A stretch of DNA of 64,000 nucleotides from Pectobacterium parmentieri. GTDB taxonomy: Bacteria > Pseudomonadota > Gammaproteobacteria > Enterobacterales > Enterobacteriaceae. The stretch lies in NCBI RefSeq assembly GCF_001742145.1, contig NZ_CP015749.1, positions 2,666,001-2,730,000 of the forward strand, written 5' to 3'. Both the position numbers and the translations under genes were made by a program. Positions 19,009 to 28,575 of this stretch are shown one piece after another. Under the pieces are notes generated by a model. The model did no database searches. It saw only the letters and a program-made list of their open reading frames with translations, and was not told where the DNA came from. How positions within the stretch are numbered: the stretch's first letter is position 1; each line of letters opens with the position of its first letter.

Positions 19009-20543
19009 TGCCGTTAACGAACAATGAAAAAATCGAGATGAAACCGCAAGAATTCGCGGCTATCGACCTGGGCTCCAATAGTTTTCACATGGTGATCGCA
19101 CGCGTGGTAAACGGTGCACTTCAGGTGTTGGGGCGTTTAAAACAGCGGGTACATCTGGCCGACGGGCTGGACAACAAAAGTGTGCTCAGTGAAGAAGCTA
19201 TTCAACGTGGCTTAAGCTGTCTGGCGCTGTTTGCCGAACGTCTGCAAGGTTTTCCGGCAATGAACGTCTCCATCGTCGGAACGCACGCGCTGCGTCAGGC
19301 GGCCAACGCGCAGGAGTTTTTGCGTCGTGCGGCGGATATCATCCCCTATCCGATAGAGATCATTTCCGGTCATGAGGAAGCCCGCCTGATTTTTATGGGC
19401 GTAGAGCATACGCAGCCGGAAAAAGGCCGCAAACTGGTTATCGATATCGGCGGTGGTTCTACAGAGCTGGTTATCGGGGAAGATTTCGAACCGATGCTGG
19501 TAGAAAGCCGTCGAATGGGGTGTGTCAGCTTCGCACAGCAATTTTTCCCCAATGGTGAAATCAGTGAAGCCAATTTCAAGCGCGCTCGGTTGGCTGCGGC
19601 ACAAAAGCTGGAAACGCTGTCCTGGGAATATCGCATATACGGCTGGAAATTCGCCCTCGGTGCATCTGGAACGATCAAAGCCACACACGAAATTCTGGTG
19701 GAGATGGGGGAAAAAGACGGTCTGATTACCCCCGAACGACTGGAAATGTTACGCACGCAAATCTTGCAGTTTAAGCACTTTAAATCACTGAGCCTGCCGG
19801 GGCTGTCCGAAGATCGGCAGTCGGTGCTGGTGCCGGGTTTGGCGATTTTGTGTGGTATTTTCGATGCGCTGGCGATCAAAGAATTACGCTTATCCGATGG
19901 CGCGCTGCGCGAAGGTGTGCTGTATGAAATGGAAGGCCGTTTCCGCCATCAGGATATTCGGATCCGTACCGCACAAAGTCTGGCGACCCATTACAATATC
20001 GACCGCGAGCAGGCGCGACGCGTGCGGGAAACCACGCAACAGCTCTATGCGCAATGGGCAGAGCAAAATCCGAGCCTGATGCATCCGCAGCTTGAGGCCA
20101 TCTTAAACTGGGCTTCCATGCTGCATGAAGTCGGATTGGGCATTAACCATAGCGGCATGCACCGCCATTCCGCCTATATTCTGCAAAATACCAACCTGCC
20201 CGGTTTCAATCAGGAACAGCAGCTTGTACTGTCAATGATCGTGCGACTGCACCGTAAAGCCATCAAACTGGAAGAGTTACCGCGGCTGAATCTGTTCAAA
20301 AAGAAGCAGTATTTGCCACTGGTGCAACTCTTGCGCCTTGCCACACTGTTGAATAACCAGCGTCAGGCAACGACAACGCCAGAATCATTGCAATTACATA
20401 CCGATGACAATTACTGGACGCTGACGTTCCCGCACGACTTTTTTACCAATAACACGTTGGTACAGCTCGATCTGGAACGTGAACAGGAATATTGGCAGGA
20501 CGTTACCGGCTGGAAGCTGATGATTGAGGAAGAGAAAGGCTGA
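19008..20543 (+). CDS. ppx: Exopolyphosphatase
   Basis: Ppx removes terminal phosphate from polyphosphate; the family also hydrolyses pppGpp. The 511-residue protein has the actin-like ATPase-fold motifs [16 protein letters not shown] and [16 protein letters not shown], and a C-terminal HD-like helical domain ([20 protein letters not shown]). It is coupled to ppk. The following 90 bases hold a perfect 12-bp inverted repeat but no T-run. Confidence 0.97.
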   Translation: MPLTNNEKIEMKPQEFAAIDLGSNSFHMVIARVVNGALQVLGRLKQRVHLADGLDNKSVLSEEAIQRGLSCLALFAERLQGFPAMNVSIVGTHALRQAANAQEFLRRAADIIPYPIEIISGHEEARLIFMGVEHTQPEKGRKLVIDIGGGSTELVIGEDFEPMLVESRRMGCVSFAQQFFPNGEISEANFKRARLAAAQKLETLSWEYRIYGWKFALGASGTIKATHEILVEMGEKDGLITPERLEMLRTQILQFKHFKSLSLPGLSEDRQSVLVPGLAILCGIFDALAIKELRLSDGALREGVLYEMEGRFRHQDIRIRTAQSLATHYNIDREQARRVRETTQQLYAQWAEQNPSLMHPQLEAILNWASMLHEVGLGINHSGMHRHSAYILQNTNLPGFNQEQQLVLSMIVRLHRKAIKLEELPRLNLFKKKQYLPLVQLLRLATLLNNQRQATTTPESLQLHTDDNYWTLTFPHDFFTNNTLVQLDLEREQEYWQDVTGWKLMIEEEKG

Positions 20544-20625
20544 TTACCGAAGGTGTTGCGCAAGAAATCTGGTGCGCATTGGACACCATAATAAGGCCCA
20601 ATTGTACCACCGCGTTGGCGGGTTC

Positions 20626-20654
20626 ATTCTGGTTAACATAAAGTTAACCAGAAT
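20626..20654. other. Perfect 12-bp inverted repeat overlapping the sigma-28 promoter
   Basis: ATTCTGGTTAAC and GTTAACCAGAAT surround a five-base centre (ATAAA). The right part overlaps the -35 box of the sigma-28 promoter at 20639. It could be an operator or a 3'-end hairpin for ppk-ppx mRNA. Confidence 0.6.
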
Positions 20655-20665
20655 GGGGCCGATAC
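20639..20665 (+). promoter_or_regulatory. Sigma-28 (FliA) promoter of the YjfB-like gene
   Basis: TAAAGTTA, an 11-base spacer, then GCCGATAC. The flagellar sigma-28 consensus is TAAAGTTT-N11-GCCGATAA, so each half matches 7 of 8 with exact spacing. It lies 110 bases upstream of a gene of a putative motility family. Confidence 0.85.
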
Positions 20666-20774
20666 CAAATTGATGGCTGGTGAGAATTTTAACCAACATC
20701 GTGCAACCTCGGTGGAAAGGCGCGCTTTCTTTTCATGCCGGATAGTAATCCAACTCAACGTTAAGGAGAGAAAA

Positions 20775-20963
20775 ATGGATGTATCACAGATTGCCTCACT
20801 CGCAACCGACCTCAGCAACCTGCGCACCAGCAGTGAGGCCAGTACGCTTGTGATGAAAAAAGCGCTCGACAGCCAGGAAGCTGTTGCTTTAGGTATTTTG
20901 CAAGCGTTACCCCCGCTGCCAGCAAACCCGGCGATCGGGCGTAACGTCAATACCACGGCGTAA
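20775..20963 (+). CDS. YjfB-family putative motility protein
   Basis: A 62-residue protein (MDVSQIASLATDLSNLRTSS at the start, GRNVNTTA at the end) that fits the YjfB small motility family. Its molecular role is not known. AAGGAGAG precedes the ATG. A sigma-28 promoter upstream places it in the late flagellar regulon, which agrees with the family name. A strong terminator follows, so it is a single-gene unit inserted between ppx and yfgG. Confidence 0.85.
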   Translation: MDVSQIASLATDLSNLRTSSEASTLVMKKALDSQEAVALGILQALPPLPANPAIGRNVNTTA

Positions 20964-20978
20964 TTCCGTCGTACTACA

Positions 20979-21012
20979 CAACCCGCTTATCCGTTTTTGA
21001 GCGGGTTTTTTG
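20979..21012 (+). terminator. Rho-independent terminator of the YjfB-like gene
   Basis: Stem ACCCGCT / AGCGGGT followed by a run of T residues, 16 bases after the stop codon. Confidence 0.88.
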
Positions 21013-21197
21013 TACCACCTCTCCCTATCCTCATGTACTTTCCTCTTCGTGCTAGTTCCTAAAACCCCATCCCAGCACCGAACGTGCGGAAACCGAAGCG
21101 GTCATCACCTTTTTCACAGCGACGGATTGACCTCGTCTATCGCTTGTGCCTAAATAAACAACAGCGAATGTTCGCTTTCACAGAGGATTTACTGGTA

Positions 21198-21413
21198 ATG
21201 TCCACACTTGCCCACAAACGACGATTATCGATACGCCCACGACGAAGTGGCTCTCGGATCGCTCGTGCCGTTTTACTCATCAGCTTCGTTATCCTTTTAG
21301 GCCGTTTTGCTTACTCCACCATCACCGCGTTTGGCCATCATCAAGACAAGCAGCAGCAGCGTGCTGAACAATTATTGCTTCCTACCAACGTACTCATTAA
21401 TCAGAAAGAGTAA
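21198..21413 (+). CDS. yfgG: Small membrane protein YfgG
   Basis: A 71-residue protein with basic N-terminal residues and one hydrophobic helix (IARAVLLISFVILLGRFAYS), resembling E. coli YfgG (63 aa), which in E. coli also lies near ppx. The family has been linked to metal tolerance, but the role is poorly known. The frame is open upstream to 21084; the ATG at 21198 follows a GAGG and best fits the family length. An upstream ATG at 21168 remains possible. Confidence 0.75.
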   Translation: MSTLAHKRRLSIRPRRSGSRIARAVLLISFVILLGRFAYSTITAFGHHQDKQQQRAEQLLLPTNVLINQKE

Positions 21414-21533
21414 CGCTTAACCAAACCCGTCCCTTATATTCTACTTTTCTTCCTCAGGCTTTATTGCCTTCGCATTCTCGTGTTCGTTCTTCACGCCCGC
21501 GCACATTGCCCATTCAACCTTTGCCGTACAAAT

Positions 21534-21571
21534 AAAAAAACGGCAGTGCGAATCTTCGCAGCTACCGTTTT
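21534..21571 (-). terminator. Terminator of ohr
   Basis: On the minus strand AAAACGGTAGCTGCGA pairs with TCGCACTGCCGTTTT and a T-run follows. It lies 35 bases after the ohr stop. Confidence 0.82.
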
Positions 21572-21605
21572 CAACTCTCAGTAATACACTTACATCAAAC
21601 CAGAC

Positions 21606-22031
21606 TTAGACGATGGTCAAGGTCACATCGATGTTGCCACGCGTTGCATTGGAGTAAGGGCAAACGATGTGGGCTTTCTGCACCAGATCTTCAGCCACCG
21701 CACGCTCCAAACCTGGCAGAGAAATTTTTAACTCAACCTCAATACCAAATCCTGTAGGGATGGCGCCGATACCTACGCTACCGTTTACCGTGGTATCAGC
21801 CGGTACGGCGATTTTCTCACGCGCACCGACAAATTTCATGGCACCAAGGAAACAGGCAGAATAGCCGGCGGCAAACAACTGCTCTGGGTTAGTCCCCTCG
21901 CCGCCGGCACCGCCCAGTTCACGTGGCGTCGTCAATTTAATATCAACCGCGTTGTCGGAAGATACTGCACGACCATCACGACCCCCAGTGGCCTGAGCAT
22001 GAGCAACGTATAATACTTTTTCAATAGACAT
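21606..22031 (-). CDS. ohr: Organic hydroperoxide resistance protein Ohr
   Basis: Ohr is a thiol peroxidase that reduces organic hydroperoxides to alcohols, using lipoylated proteins as electron donors in characterised members. The 141-residue OsmC-fold protein has both catalytic cysteines: Cys60 (SACFLGA) and Cys124 ([10 protein letters not shown]). It is followed by its own terminator and preceded by an operator that matches the one before ohrR. Confidence 0.96.
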   Translation of the reverse strand: MSIEKVLYVAHAQATGGRDGRAVSSDNAVDIKLTTPRELGGAGGEGTNPEQLFAAGYSACFLGAMKFVGAREKIAVPADTTVNGSVGIGAIPTGFGIEVELKISLPGLERAVAEDLVQKAHIVCPYSNATRGNIDVTLTIV

Positions 22032-22093
22032 AATGTGACTCCAGATAGTTAAGGAAATAGGGATGCTGCTGTTATTTCATTTACATAGCAAAA

Positions 22094-22116
22094 AATTAAA
22101 TCGCACACTATTTAAT
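22094..22116. promoter_or_regulatory. OhrR operator upstream of ohr
   Basis: AATTAAATCG-CACA-CTATTTAAT on the plus strand. Its reverse complement and the site at 22683-22705 share TAAATAG-N4-CGATTTAATT. An identical half-site arrangement before ohr and ohrR, and the AT-rich dyad form, point to OhrR binding. Confidence 0.75.
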
Positions 22117-22189
22117 GAGTTAAAATAAATTACTTAAAAACATGACACTACATAACAAATCTTACGATGTGTATAGAACAAGTGCGTGT

Positions 22190-22639
22190 TTAAAGATGTC
22201 CGATAAGGCTCTTACGTAGCATTTCAAGATCCTTTTTGATCGTCTGTAACTGTTCAAGATGACATTCCGTCGCACAAAACACGCTTTCAGGAATCGCTCG
22301 CGCCTGTTGCTGAAGGGCACGTCCTGCTTCGGTTAACCCAATCAGTACCTGACGTTCATCTTCCGTACCTCGGTTACGCACCACTAATCCTGCGCTTTGC
22401 AACCGTTTGAGCAATGGTGTCAGCGTCGCGGAATCCAGATACAGCCGCTCGCCCAGTTCAGATACCGTCAATCCCTCTCGTTCCCACAGTATCAGCATGA
22501 CCAGATATTGGGGATAAGTCAGATTCAGCTCAGACAGCAAACGGCGATACAGCTTATTCATTGCCAGATTGGCAGAATACAGTGCGAAGCATAGCTGTCC
22601 ATCCAGTTTGTAAGCGTTGTCGTTCATCGTCTCTGCCAT
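22190..22639 (-). CDS. ohrR: Organic hydroperoxide-sensing repressor OhrR (MarR family)
   Basis: OhrR represses ohr until its reactive cysteine is oxidised by organic hydroperoxides. The 149-residue protein has the MarR winged helix ([30 protein letters not shown]) and the N-terminal sensing cysteine Cys17 ([11 protein letters not shown]). It is separated from ohr by 158 bases and transcribed in the same direction. A matching operator just before its start suggests autoregulation. Confidence 0.95.
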   Translation of the reverse strand: MAETMNDNAYKLDGQLCFALYSANLAMNKLYRRLLSELNLTYPQYLVMLILWEREGLTVSELGERLYLDSATLTPLLKRLQSAGLVVRNRGTEDERQVLIGLTEAGRALQQQARAIPESVFCATECHLEQLQTIKKDLEMLRKSLIGHL

Positions 22640-22682
22640 CGGTGTCTGTTACGTTTCTGAGACTGACTTTATATCGCCAAAA

Positions 22683-22705
22683 ACTAAATAGCAAACGATT
22701 TAATT
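22683..22705. promoter_or_regulatory. OhrR operator upstream of ohrR
   Basis: ACTAAATAG-CAAA-CGATTTAATT, 44-66 bases upstream of the ohrR start. It shares both half-sites with the site before ohr while the four central bases differ. Confidence 0.72.
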
Positions 22706-22858
22706 TCACGTTAAATAAAAATCAGCATAAAAAACACTCTCGGCCAGTATCAGTTCGTTTTTCAGACTGCGATTCGCCAGTAATCCTATTCTTAATCTAC
22801 TGATTTTGCGCTACGTTTAATAAAACATGGATAAAAAACAGACCGAGCATAAAACATT

Positions 22859-24337
22859 ATGTCGAGTGTAAAAAAGCTTACCGACCTCCGACGCCGCATC
22901 TCCCTTCTGCTATTGGAAAATAAAGAACTGGTTGAAGACATCATCAATCGGCAACCCCCTATCACAGAACATGACGAAACCACGTTAGGCGACAAAACGG
23001 TTTTAAGTAACAAAATCAGGCTACGTGAAAAAAGTATTCTGCTCGATCAAACCGCAGAAATCAGCGAACTGATCGTCGCTCTCCATGCGGCTGACCTGGC
23101 CGATTTACTAGAGTCGTTACCACAGGATGAACGTCTGGCGCTCTGGCGGCTCATCCCCATAGCGAAACGTGGTCGCGTTTTGATTGAAGCCTCTGACAGT
23201 ATTTCCGACGATCTGATCGGCGATATGCAGGATAAGGAAATTTTAAGGGCAGTTCGGGTACTCGATGTGGATGAACAGGCGCAATTATCTCGCCTCGTTC
23301 CCCGCCATTTATTGGGCCGAATACTGACCTCGCTTGAGCCGAAACAGCGCGCGCAGCTACGTGCCGCCATCAATTATGATGAAGATTGCCTTGGCCACAT
23401 GATGGACTTCAAACTCATCACCATACGCGCCGATGTCACGCTTGCAGCCGTACAGCGCTATCTGCGCTACCGTAAAACCATTCCTGAATCTACCGATAAG
23501 CTGTTCGTGACCGACCGCAAAAATACGCTAATCGGTGAGTTATCTCTGGCGAGTATCCTGCTCCACTCACCTCATGCTTTGGTTACCGACGTTATGGATG
23601 CTCAGCCGCTGAGGTTTCAGCCTGAAGATAAAGTCAAAGAAGCCGCCGGGGCTTTTGAACGTTACGACCTAATCTCCAGCGCCGTAGTGGACAGCAAAGG
23701 CAAACTAATGGGACGCCTGACAATTGAGGATATCGTTGATGTCGTGAACAGGCAAAGCGACAGTAATCTGCGGCGTTCAGCAGGGTTAACGCCCTCTGAA
23801 GATGTTTATGCACCGGTATATAAATCATTCCGTAATCGCTGGGCGTGGCTAGCCATCAACCTTTGTACCGCACTTATCGCTTCACGAGTCATTGGTTTGT
23901 TTGAACACACGCTATCCCATTTAGTTGCGCTGGCAACACTCATGCCAATTGTCGCCGGAATCGGCGGGAATACCGGTAACCAAACAATCACCATGATTGT
24001 ACGCGCACTGGCGCTACATCAACTTGAGCACGGTAAAAAATCGTACCTGCTGCTCAAAGAATTAGGCGTTGCACTGGTAAACGGGGTGATATGGGGCACG
24101 ATGATGGGCGTGGTCACCTTCCTGCTCTATGGCAACCCTGCTATGGGTGGCGTGATGATGCTGGCAATCTTGTTAAATTTGCTGCTCGCCGCGTTGATGG
24201 GGGTTGCGATTCCGCTGGTTATGATGAAGCTTGGACGCGACCCAGCCATCGGTTCCAGCGTGATGATTACGGCAATCACCGACACTGGTGGTTTCTTTAT
24301 CTTCCTTGGACTGGCAACGCTGTTCCTGCTGCCTTAA
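22859..24337 (+). CDS. mgtE: Magnesium transporter MgtE
   Basis: MgtE is a gated Mg2+ channel of the inner membrane. The 492-residue protein has the family order: an N-terminal superhelical domain (about 40-170), two CBS domains (about 180-300; VTDVMDAQPLRFQPEDKVKE), then five membrane helices with the pore motif PIVAGIGGNTGNQT. The CBS domains are the known Mg2+ sensor of the family. No riboswitch is visible upstream. Confidence 0.95.
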   Translation: MSSVKKLTDLRRRISLLLLENKELVEDIINRQPPITEHDETTLGDKTVLSNKIRLREKSILLDQTAEISELIVALHAADLADLLESLPQDERLALWRLIPIAKRGRVLIEASDSISDDLIGDMQDKEILRAVRVLDVDEQAQLSRLVPRHLLGRILTSLEPKQRAQLRAAINYDEDCLGHMMDFKLITIRADVTLAAVQRYLRYRKTIPESTDKLFVTDRKNTLIGELSLASILLHSPHALVTDVMDAQPLRFQPEDKVKEAAGAFERYDLISSAVVDSKGKLMGRLTIEDIVDVVNRQSDSNLRRSAGLTPSEDVYAPVYKSFRNRWAWLAINLCTALIASRVIGLFEHTLSHLVALATLMPIVAGIGGNTGNQTITMIVRALALHQLEHGKKSYLLLKELGVALVNGVIWGTMMGVVTFLLYGNPAMGGVMMLAILLNLLLAALMGVAIPLVMMKLGRDPAIGSSVMITAITDTGGFFIFLGLATLFLLP

Positions 24338-24349
24338 ACATATGCAATG

Positions 24350-24378
24350 TAAAAAGGGCTTTAATCAAAGCCCTTTTC
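24350..24378. terminator. Terminator between mgtE and galK
   Basis: AAAAAGGGCTTT AATC AAAGCCCTTTT, flanked by A and T runs on either side. It can serve mgtE (plus) and galK (minus). Confidence 0.88.
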
Positions 24379-24400
24379 GCTCACCTTTCCCAGCCTGAAC

Positions 24401-25564
24401 TTAACTCACGCGACCCGCACCGCCGGATGCCTGACACAAATAGATGGACGGCTGAAGACCGGTGCGTGCCGGATATTCACGTTCGATCACCTGTTTGACT
24501 TCATCCGTCAGCGCCGAAGGAATCAGCGCAACAATACAGCCACCGAAACCGCCGCCAGTCATACGCACGCCGCCCCGATCGCCAACATAATCCTGAATCA
24601 GTGCCACCAGCGTATCGATCGGCGGTACGGTAATTTCAAAATCGTCGCGCATGGAGACATGTGATTCGGCCATCAGCGTAAACAAACGGTGTGCATCTTG
24701 GCGCGCTAGCGCATCAGCCGCTTCCAATGTGCGGCGATTTTCGGTAATGACGTGTCGCGCACGGCGAATCGCTACCGGATCCAGCCCTTCGATTCCCGCC
24801 TCAAACTGTGACAGTGATACATCACGCAGCGCCTTGACGTTAAAGTGACGCGCAGCGGCTTCGCACTGCTGGCGACGCGTGTTGTATTCGCTGTCCACCA
24901 GCCCACGGCGCACGTTGGAATTCACGATCAGCACATCCACACCATCAAGCATACGAACAGAGCGCCCTTCCAGAGAGCGGCAGTCGATCAACATCGCCTG
25001 ACCTGCACGCCCTTGAGCGGAAATAAACTGATCCATAATACCGCAGCTACAGCCAACAAAATGGTTTTCCGCCTGCTGACCGTTTAGCGCCACATCCAAC
25101 TGGCTGATGTTCAGGTTATTCAATTCCTTGAACGTCTGCCCGATCGCCACTTCCAGCGAGGCCGATGAGCTTAGCCCTGCGCCAGAAGGCACATTGCCGG
25201 AAACCACCATATCCATGCCGCTGAGTAACAAACCACGCGCCAGCAAAAACTTCACTGTTCCACGGATATAGTTCGCCCAGACATATTCCGGATGAGGCTC
25301 TATTTCTTTAGCAAGATCAAATTCATCCAGTTGATTGTCATAGTCCACCGCGATCACTCGCACGATGCCATCCTGACGCACTGCCGCACTGACAACCGTC
25401 TGATAGTCGATAGCGCAAGGCAAAACAAAACCGTCATTATAATCGGTGTGTTCACCAATCAGGTTGACACGACCGGGGGCCTGAATCGCGGCATGCGGCG
25501 CATAACCAAATAAACGGACAAAAACAGACTCGGTTAACTGACGTAGAGAATCAATACGGCTCAT
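24401..25564 (-). CDS. galK: Galactokinase
   Basis: GalK phosphorylates galactose to galactose 1-phosphate. The 387-residue GHMP kinase has the galactokinase signature [20 protein letters not shown], the ATP loop [15 protein letters not shown] and the C-terminal motif [16 protein letters not shown]. It follows galT by 9 bases in one operon. galE is absent here, unlike the E. coli galETKM order, so epimerase must be encoded elsewhere. It will process galactose freed by the nearby gan cluster. Confidence 0.97.
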   Translation of the reverse strand: MSRIDSLRQLTESVFVRLFGYAPHAAIQAPGRVNLIGEHTDYNDGFVLPCAIDYQTVVSAAVRQDGIVRVIAVDYDNQLDEFDLAKEIEPHPEYVWANYIRGTVKFLLARGLLLSGMDMVVSGNVPSGAGLSSSASLEVAIGQTFKELNNLNISQLDVALNGQQAENHFVGCSCGIMDQFISAQGRAGQAMLIDCRSLEGRSVRMLDGVDVLIVNSNVRRGLVDSEYNTRRQQCEAAARHFNVKALRDVSLSQFEAGIEGLDPVAIRRARHVITENRRTLEAADALARQDAHRLFTLMAESHVSMRDDFEITVPPIDTLVALIQDYVGDRGGVRMTGGGFGGCIVALIPSALTDEVKQVIEREYPARTGLQPSIYLCQASGGAGRVS

Positions 25565-25573
25565 AAAATGACC

Positions 25574-26614
25574 TCAAATTTGCTCACGAAAATGGATATC
25601 ACTCACGTTGCGTAAACGTTCAGCGGCCTGTTCTGCCGTCAGATCACGCTGTGCTTCGGCCAGCATTTCATAACCAACCATAAATTTACGTACACTGGCT
25701 GACCGTAATAACGGCGGATAAAAATGGGCATGCAACTGCCAATGTTGGGTGTCATTGCCATTAAACGGCGCACCGTGCCACCCCATCGAATAAGGGAATG
25801 AACACTGAAACAGGTTGTCATAACGACTGGTCAATTTTTTAAGGATCAACGCCAGATCGTCACGCTGAATCCCATTTAGCTGCGGCAACTGCTGTACAGC
25901 AAACTTGGGCAGCAGCAACGTTTCAAATGGCCACGATGCCCAATAAGGGACAACCGCTAACCAGTGTTCCGTTTCCACCACAATACGCGATCCGTCAGCC
26001 TGCTCACGCTGTACATAGTCCAGCAGTAACGGCGAACCATGGCGGGAGAAATAGTCTCGCTGCTGCTCATCCTCGCGCTGTACCTCGTTCGGTAGAAAAT
26101 CGTTAGCCCAAACCTGCCCGTGTGGATGGGGATTGGAGCACCCCATCATCGTACCTTTGTTCTCAAACACCTGAACCCACGGATAGTGCTTACCCAGTTC
26201 CTCCGTTTGATCGCTCCACGTATCGATCACCGCTTTCAACGCGGGCAGCGAAAGCTGTGGCAGGCTTTTGCTGTGATCGGGAGAAAAACAAATCACACGG
26301 CTAACACCACGAGCTTGCTGCGCGCGAAAAAGCTCGTCATCACTCGACGGCGCATCTGGCGTGTCCTCCATCAGCGCTGAAAAGTCATTCGTAAAGACAA
26401 AGGTGCCCTGATAATACGGGTTGATATCGCCAGTAATGCGTTTATTGCCCGCACACAGATAACAGGTCGGATCGTAAGGTGGCGGCGTAGTGCGATCCGG
26501 TTCATCCTGCTGGCCTTGCCAGGGGCGCTTTGCGCGATGCGGGGAAACCAGAACCCATTCGCCTTTCAGCGGATTAAAACGGCGATGCGGATGTTCAGTT
26601 GGCTCAAACTGCAT
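25574..26614 (-). CDS. galT: Galactose-1-phosphate uridylyltransferase
   Basis: GalT exchanges UMP between UDP-glucose and galactose 1-phosphate in the Leloir pathway. The 346-residue protein carries the active-site motif [11 protein letters not shown], where the second His forms the uridylyl intermediate, and zinc-site [15 protein letters not shown] precedes the ATG. A GalR-type operator and a CRP-like site lie in the intergenic region shared with ganR, so control by a galactose-responsive repressor is likely. Confidence 0.97.
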   Translation of the reverse strand: MQFEPTEHPHRRFNPLKGEWVLVSPHRAKRPWQGQQDEPDRTTPPPYDPTCYLCAGNKRITGDINPYYQGTFVFTNDFSALMEDTPDAPSSDDELFRAQQARGVSRVICFSPDHSKSLPQLSLPALKAVIDTWSDQTEELGKHYPWVQVFENKGTMMGCSNPHPHGQVWANDFLPNEVQREDEQQRDYFSRHGSPLLLDYVQREQADGSRIVVETEHWLAVVPYWASWPFETLLLPKFAVQQLPQLNGIQRDDLALILKKLTSRYDNLFQCSFPYSMGWHGAPFNGNDTQHWQLHAHFYPPLLRSASVRKFMVGYEMLAEAQRDLTAEQAAERLRNVSDIHFREQI

Positions 26615-27078
26615 AAGCTATTCCTCAATACAAAACACAAATTCGGTGCAACAACGGCGCCATCCACAGCCAATTGTACGGCGCTAACAGCGCGTCAGCG
26701 GCCAGGAGGAAGCATCAGGTCAGTCTGCAAATTCAGCCAGAAAAACCTCTTAATGTAATCAGTTTCACTCTATGTTATGGATAAAATAGCTGTAATAATG
26801 CTGAACAACGATAGTGCGCTATCGTTTAGCTATCACACGAGTGTAATCGGTTACCCTAAATTTAAACCTCAGAATAGTATTTTGGAAGAGAGAAATGACC
26901 GATGATTGTTGATAGCGATCACATAAGTACAGTCTGGATCAAAAAGGAAAGGAGGTCGGATAGGTAACATTCCCCAAAAACCTGTACATTTATAAATATA
27001 AATAATCGATTTTCTCTTTTAACTTGTGCGTTAGGCTGCGGTCCGCCTCACCACGCCTTTGATCGTTCAGGAATGCCA
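26615..27078. other. Divergent galT-ganR control region
   Basis: About 460 bp. It contains a GalR/GanR-type operator (26841-26856) and a CRP-like site (26908-26923; GTTGA-N6-TCACA). No other gene is apparent. Confidence 0.7.
26841..26856. promoter_or_regulatory. GalR/GanR-type operator between galT and ganR
   Basis: GTGTAATCGGTTACCC, close to the GalR/GalS consensus GTGTAANCGNTTACAC. Related sites precede ganL and ganK-ganE. Confidence 0.72.
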
Positions 27079-28089
27079 ATGGCCACAATAAAGGATGTCG
27101 CTCGTCTATCAGGTGTATCAGTCGCTACGGTTTCGCGCGTAATCAATAACTCCCCCAAAGCCAGCACGGCCTCAAGGGAAGCCGTACACAAGGCCATGGC
27201 GGAGTTGCAATATCATCCAAATGCCAATGCCAGAGCGCTCGCACACCAAAGTGCCGAGACAATGGGGCTGGTCGTTGCAGATGTGTCCGATCCCTTTTTC
27301 GGGACAATGGTCAAATCTGTTGAACAAATTGCACAGGCAACTGGCAATTTCCTGCTGATTGGTAACGGCTACCACAATGCCGAGCAGGAAAAGAAAGCCA
27401 TTGAGCAATTGATTCGCCACCGCTGCGCGGGATTGATCGTGCATGCAAAAATGCTTTCGGATGGGGAACTGGCAGCATTGATGAGCCATATTCCAGATAT
27501 GGTGCTCATCAACCGTACATTGCCCGGTTATGAAAACCGCTGCGTTGCGCTCGACGATCGCTATGGTTCCTGGTTGGCAACACGCCATCTGATTCAGGAA
27601 GGGCATCAGAGGATCGGCTTTCTCTGTTCTAACCACCAAATTTCCGACTCCGTCGACCGCCTGCAAGGCTATATGGATGCGCTGCAAGAGCACGGTATTC
27701 CACGGGATGAGCGCCTCATTGCGCGTGCCTCACCAGACGAAGTGGGCGGCGAGTCCGCCATGACGGAGCTTTTGAGTCGGGGCGGCAATATGACAGCAGT
27801 GGTGTGCTATAACGACTCTATGGCGGCAGGAGCCCTGTCCGTCCTGAGCGATAACAGTATCAACGTACCGCAAGATATGTCGGTTATTGGGTTTGATGAT
27901 GTCTTGATCGCCCGCTACCTTCGCCCTCGACTGACCACCGTGCACTATCCGGTTTCCGCCATGGCCATTCAGGCAGCGGAATTAGCTATCGCGTTATCTC
28001 ACGGTAAACAACTCAACGAAACGACGAATATGTTTAGCCCGACGCTGGTACGCCGCCATTCAGTAAGCCCTCCCACCCGCAAGAAATAA
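27079..28089 (+). CDS. ganR: LacI/GalR-family regulator of galactan use, GanR
   Basis: A 336-residue repressor with the LacI-type helix-turn-helix (MATIKDVARLSGVSVATVSR) and a periplasmic-binding-like sensor domain, most like E. coli GalS/GalR (VADVSDPFFGTMVKSVEQIA, PTLVRRHSV at the end). The ATG at 27079 is preferred over 27073 because AGGA lies six bases before it and the family starts MATIKD. Adjacent gan genes and GalR-type operators indicate that it controls them; galactose or a galacto-oligomer is the likely inducer. Confidence 0.88.
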   Translation: MATIKDVARLSGVSVATVSRVINNSPKASTASREAVHKAMAELQYHPNANARALAHQSAETMGLVVADVSDPFFGTMVKSVEQIAQATGNFLLIGNGYHNAEQEKKAIEQLIRHRCAGLIVHAKMLSDGELAALMSHIPDMVLINRTLPGYENRCVALDDRYGSWLATRHLIQEGHQRIGFLCSNHQISDSVDRLQGYMDALQEHGIPRDERLIARASPDEVGGESAMTELLSRGGNMTAVVCYNDSMAAGALSVLSDNSINVPQDMSVIGFDDVLIARYLRPRLTTVHYPVSAMAIQAAELAIALSHGKQLNETTNMFSPTLVRRHSVSPPTRKK

Positions 28090-28321
28090 CAGTCTTCCAT
28101 CAATGCTGTCTGCCTGATGCGATAATCCGCGTCAGAACGGGCAGCGAGACCATTGCGCGCTTGAATTCACATATCTTGTTTTTTCTCTTCCTTCAGCAAG
28201 CACGCTTTCTCTCTATTCCAGAAATGTGTCCGACTCAATATCGCATTACACCTTTTATGCAACGTTTCCGATTGTGGTATAAAAAAAATTTTATGCTGCA
28301 TTTGAGGTACACGAGCAAAAC

Positions 28322-28337
28322 GTGTAACCAGTTACAC
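28322..28337. promoter_or_regulatory. GanR-type operator upstream of ganL
   Basis: GTGTAACCAGTTACAC has perfect 6-bp arms (GTGTAA / TTACAC). It differs from the GalR consensus only in the centre. Confidence 0.78.
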
Positions 28338-28442
28338 ACCATTACATAGCGAATAACATCAGGTTAATACTAATAAATAACCCAATAACGGCCTGTAACA
28401 CCGTTAACTTAGTGTAAATTTTGGTGTAACTCTTTTGTTTTT

Positions 28443-28458
28443 TGTGAGAACAATCATG
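28443..28458. promoter_or_regulatory. CRP-like site upstream of ganL
   Basis: TGTGA-GAACAA-TCATG: the left half is perfect and the right half matches 3 of 5 of TGTGA-N6-TCACA. Catabolite control of a sugar porin is expected. Confidence 0.5.
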
Positions 28459-28575
28459 TCACGTACTATTTTATTCCCCCATAATCCTTCGCCATGAGTG
28501 GAAACGTTTTACCTCCGTTCACATCATGTTATTTGGAACATCCACATTCTTACCCGAATAAGCGAAAGGTATATT

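Larger units (their letters stand above)
28090..28575. other. ganR-ganL intergenic region
   Basis: About 490 bp holding the GanR-type operator at 28322-28337, a CRP-like site at 28443-28458 and the ganL promoter and leader. No gene is apparent. Confidence 0.7.
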
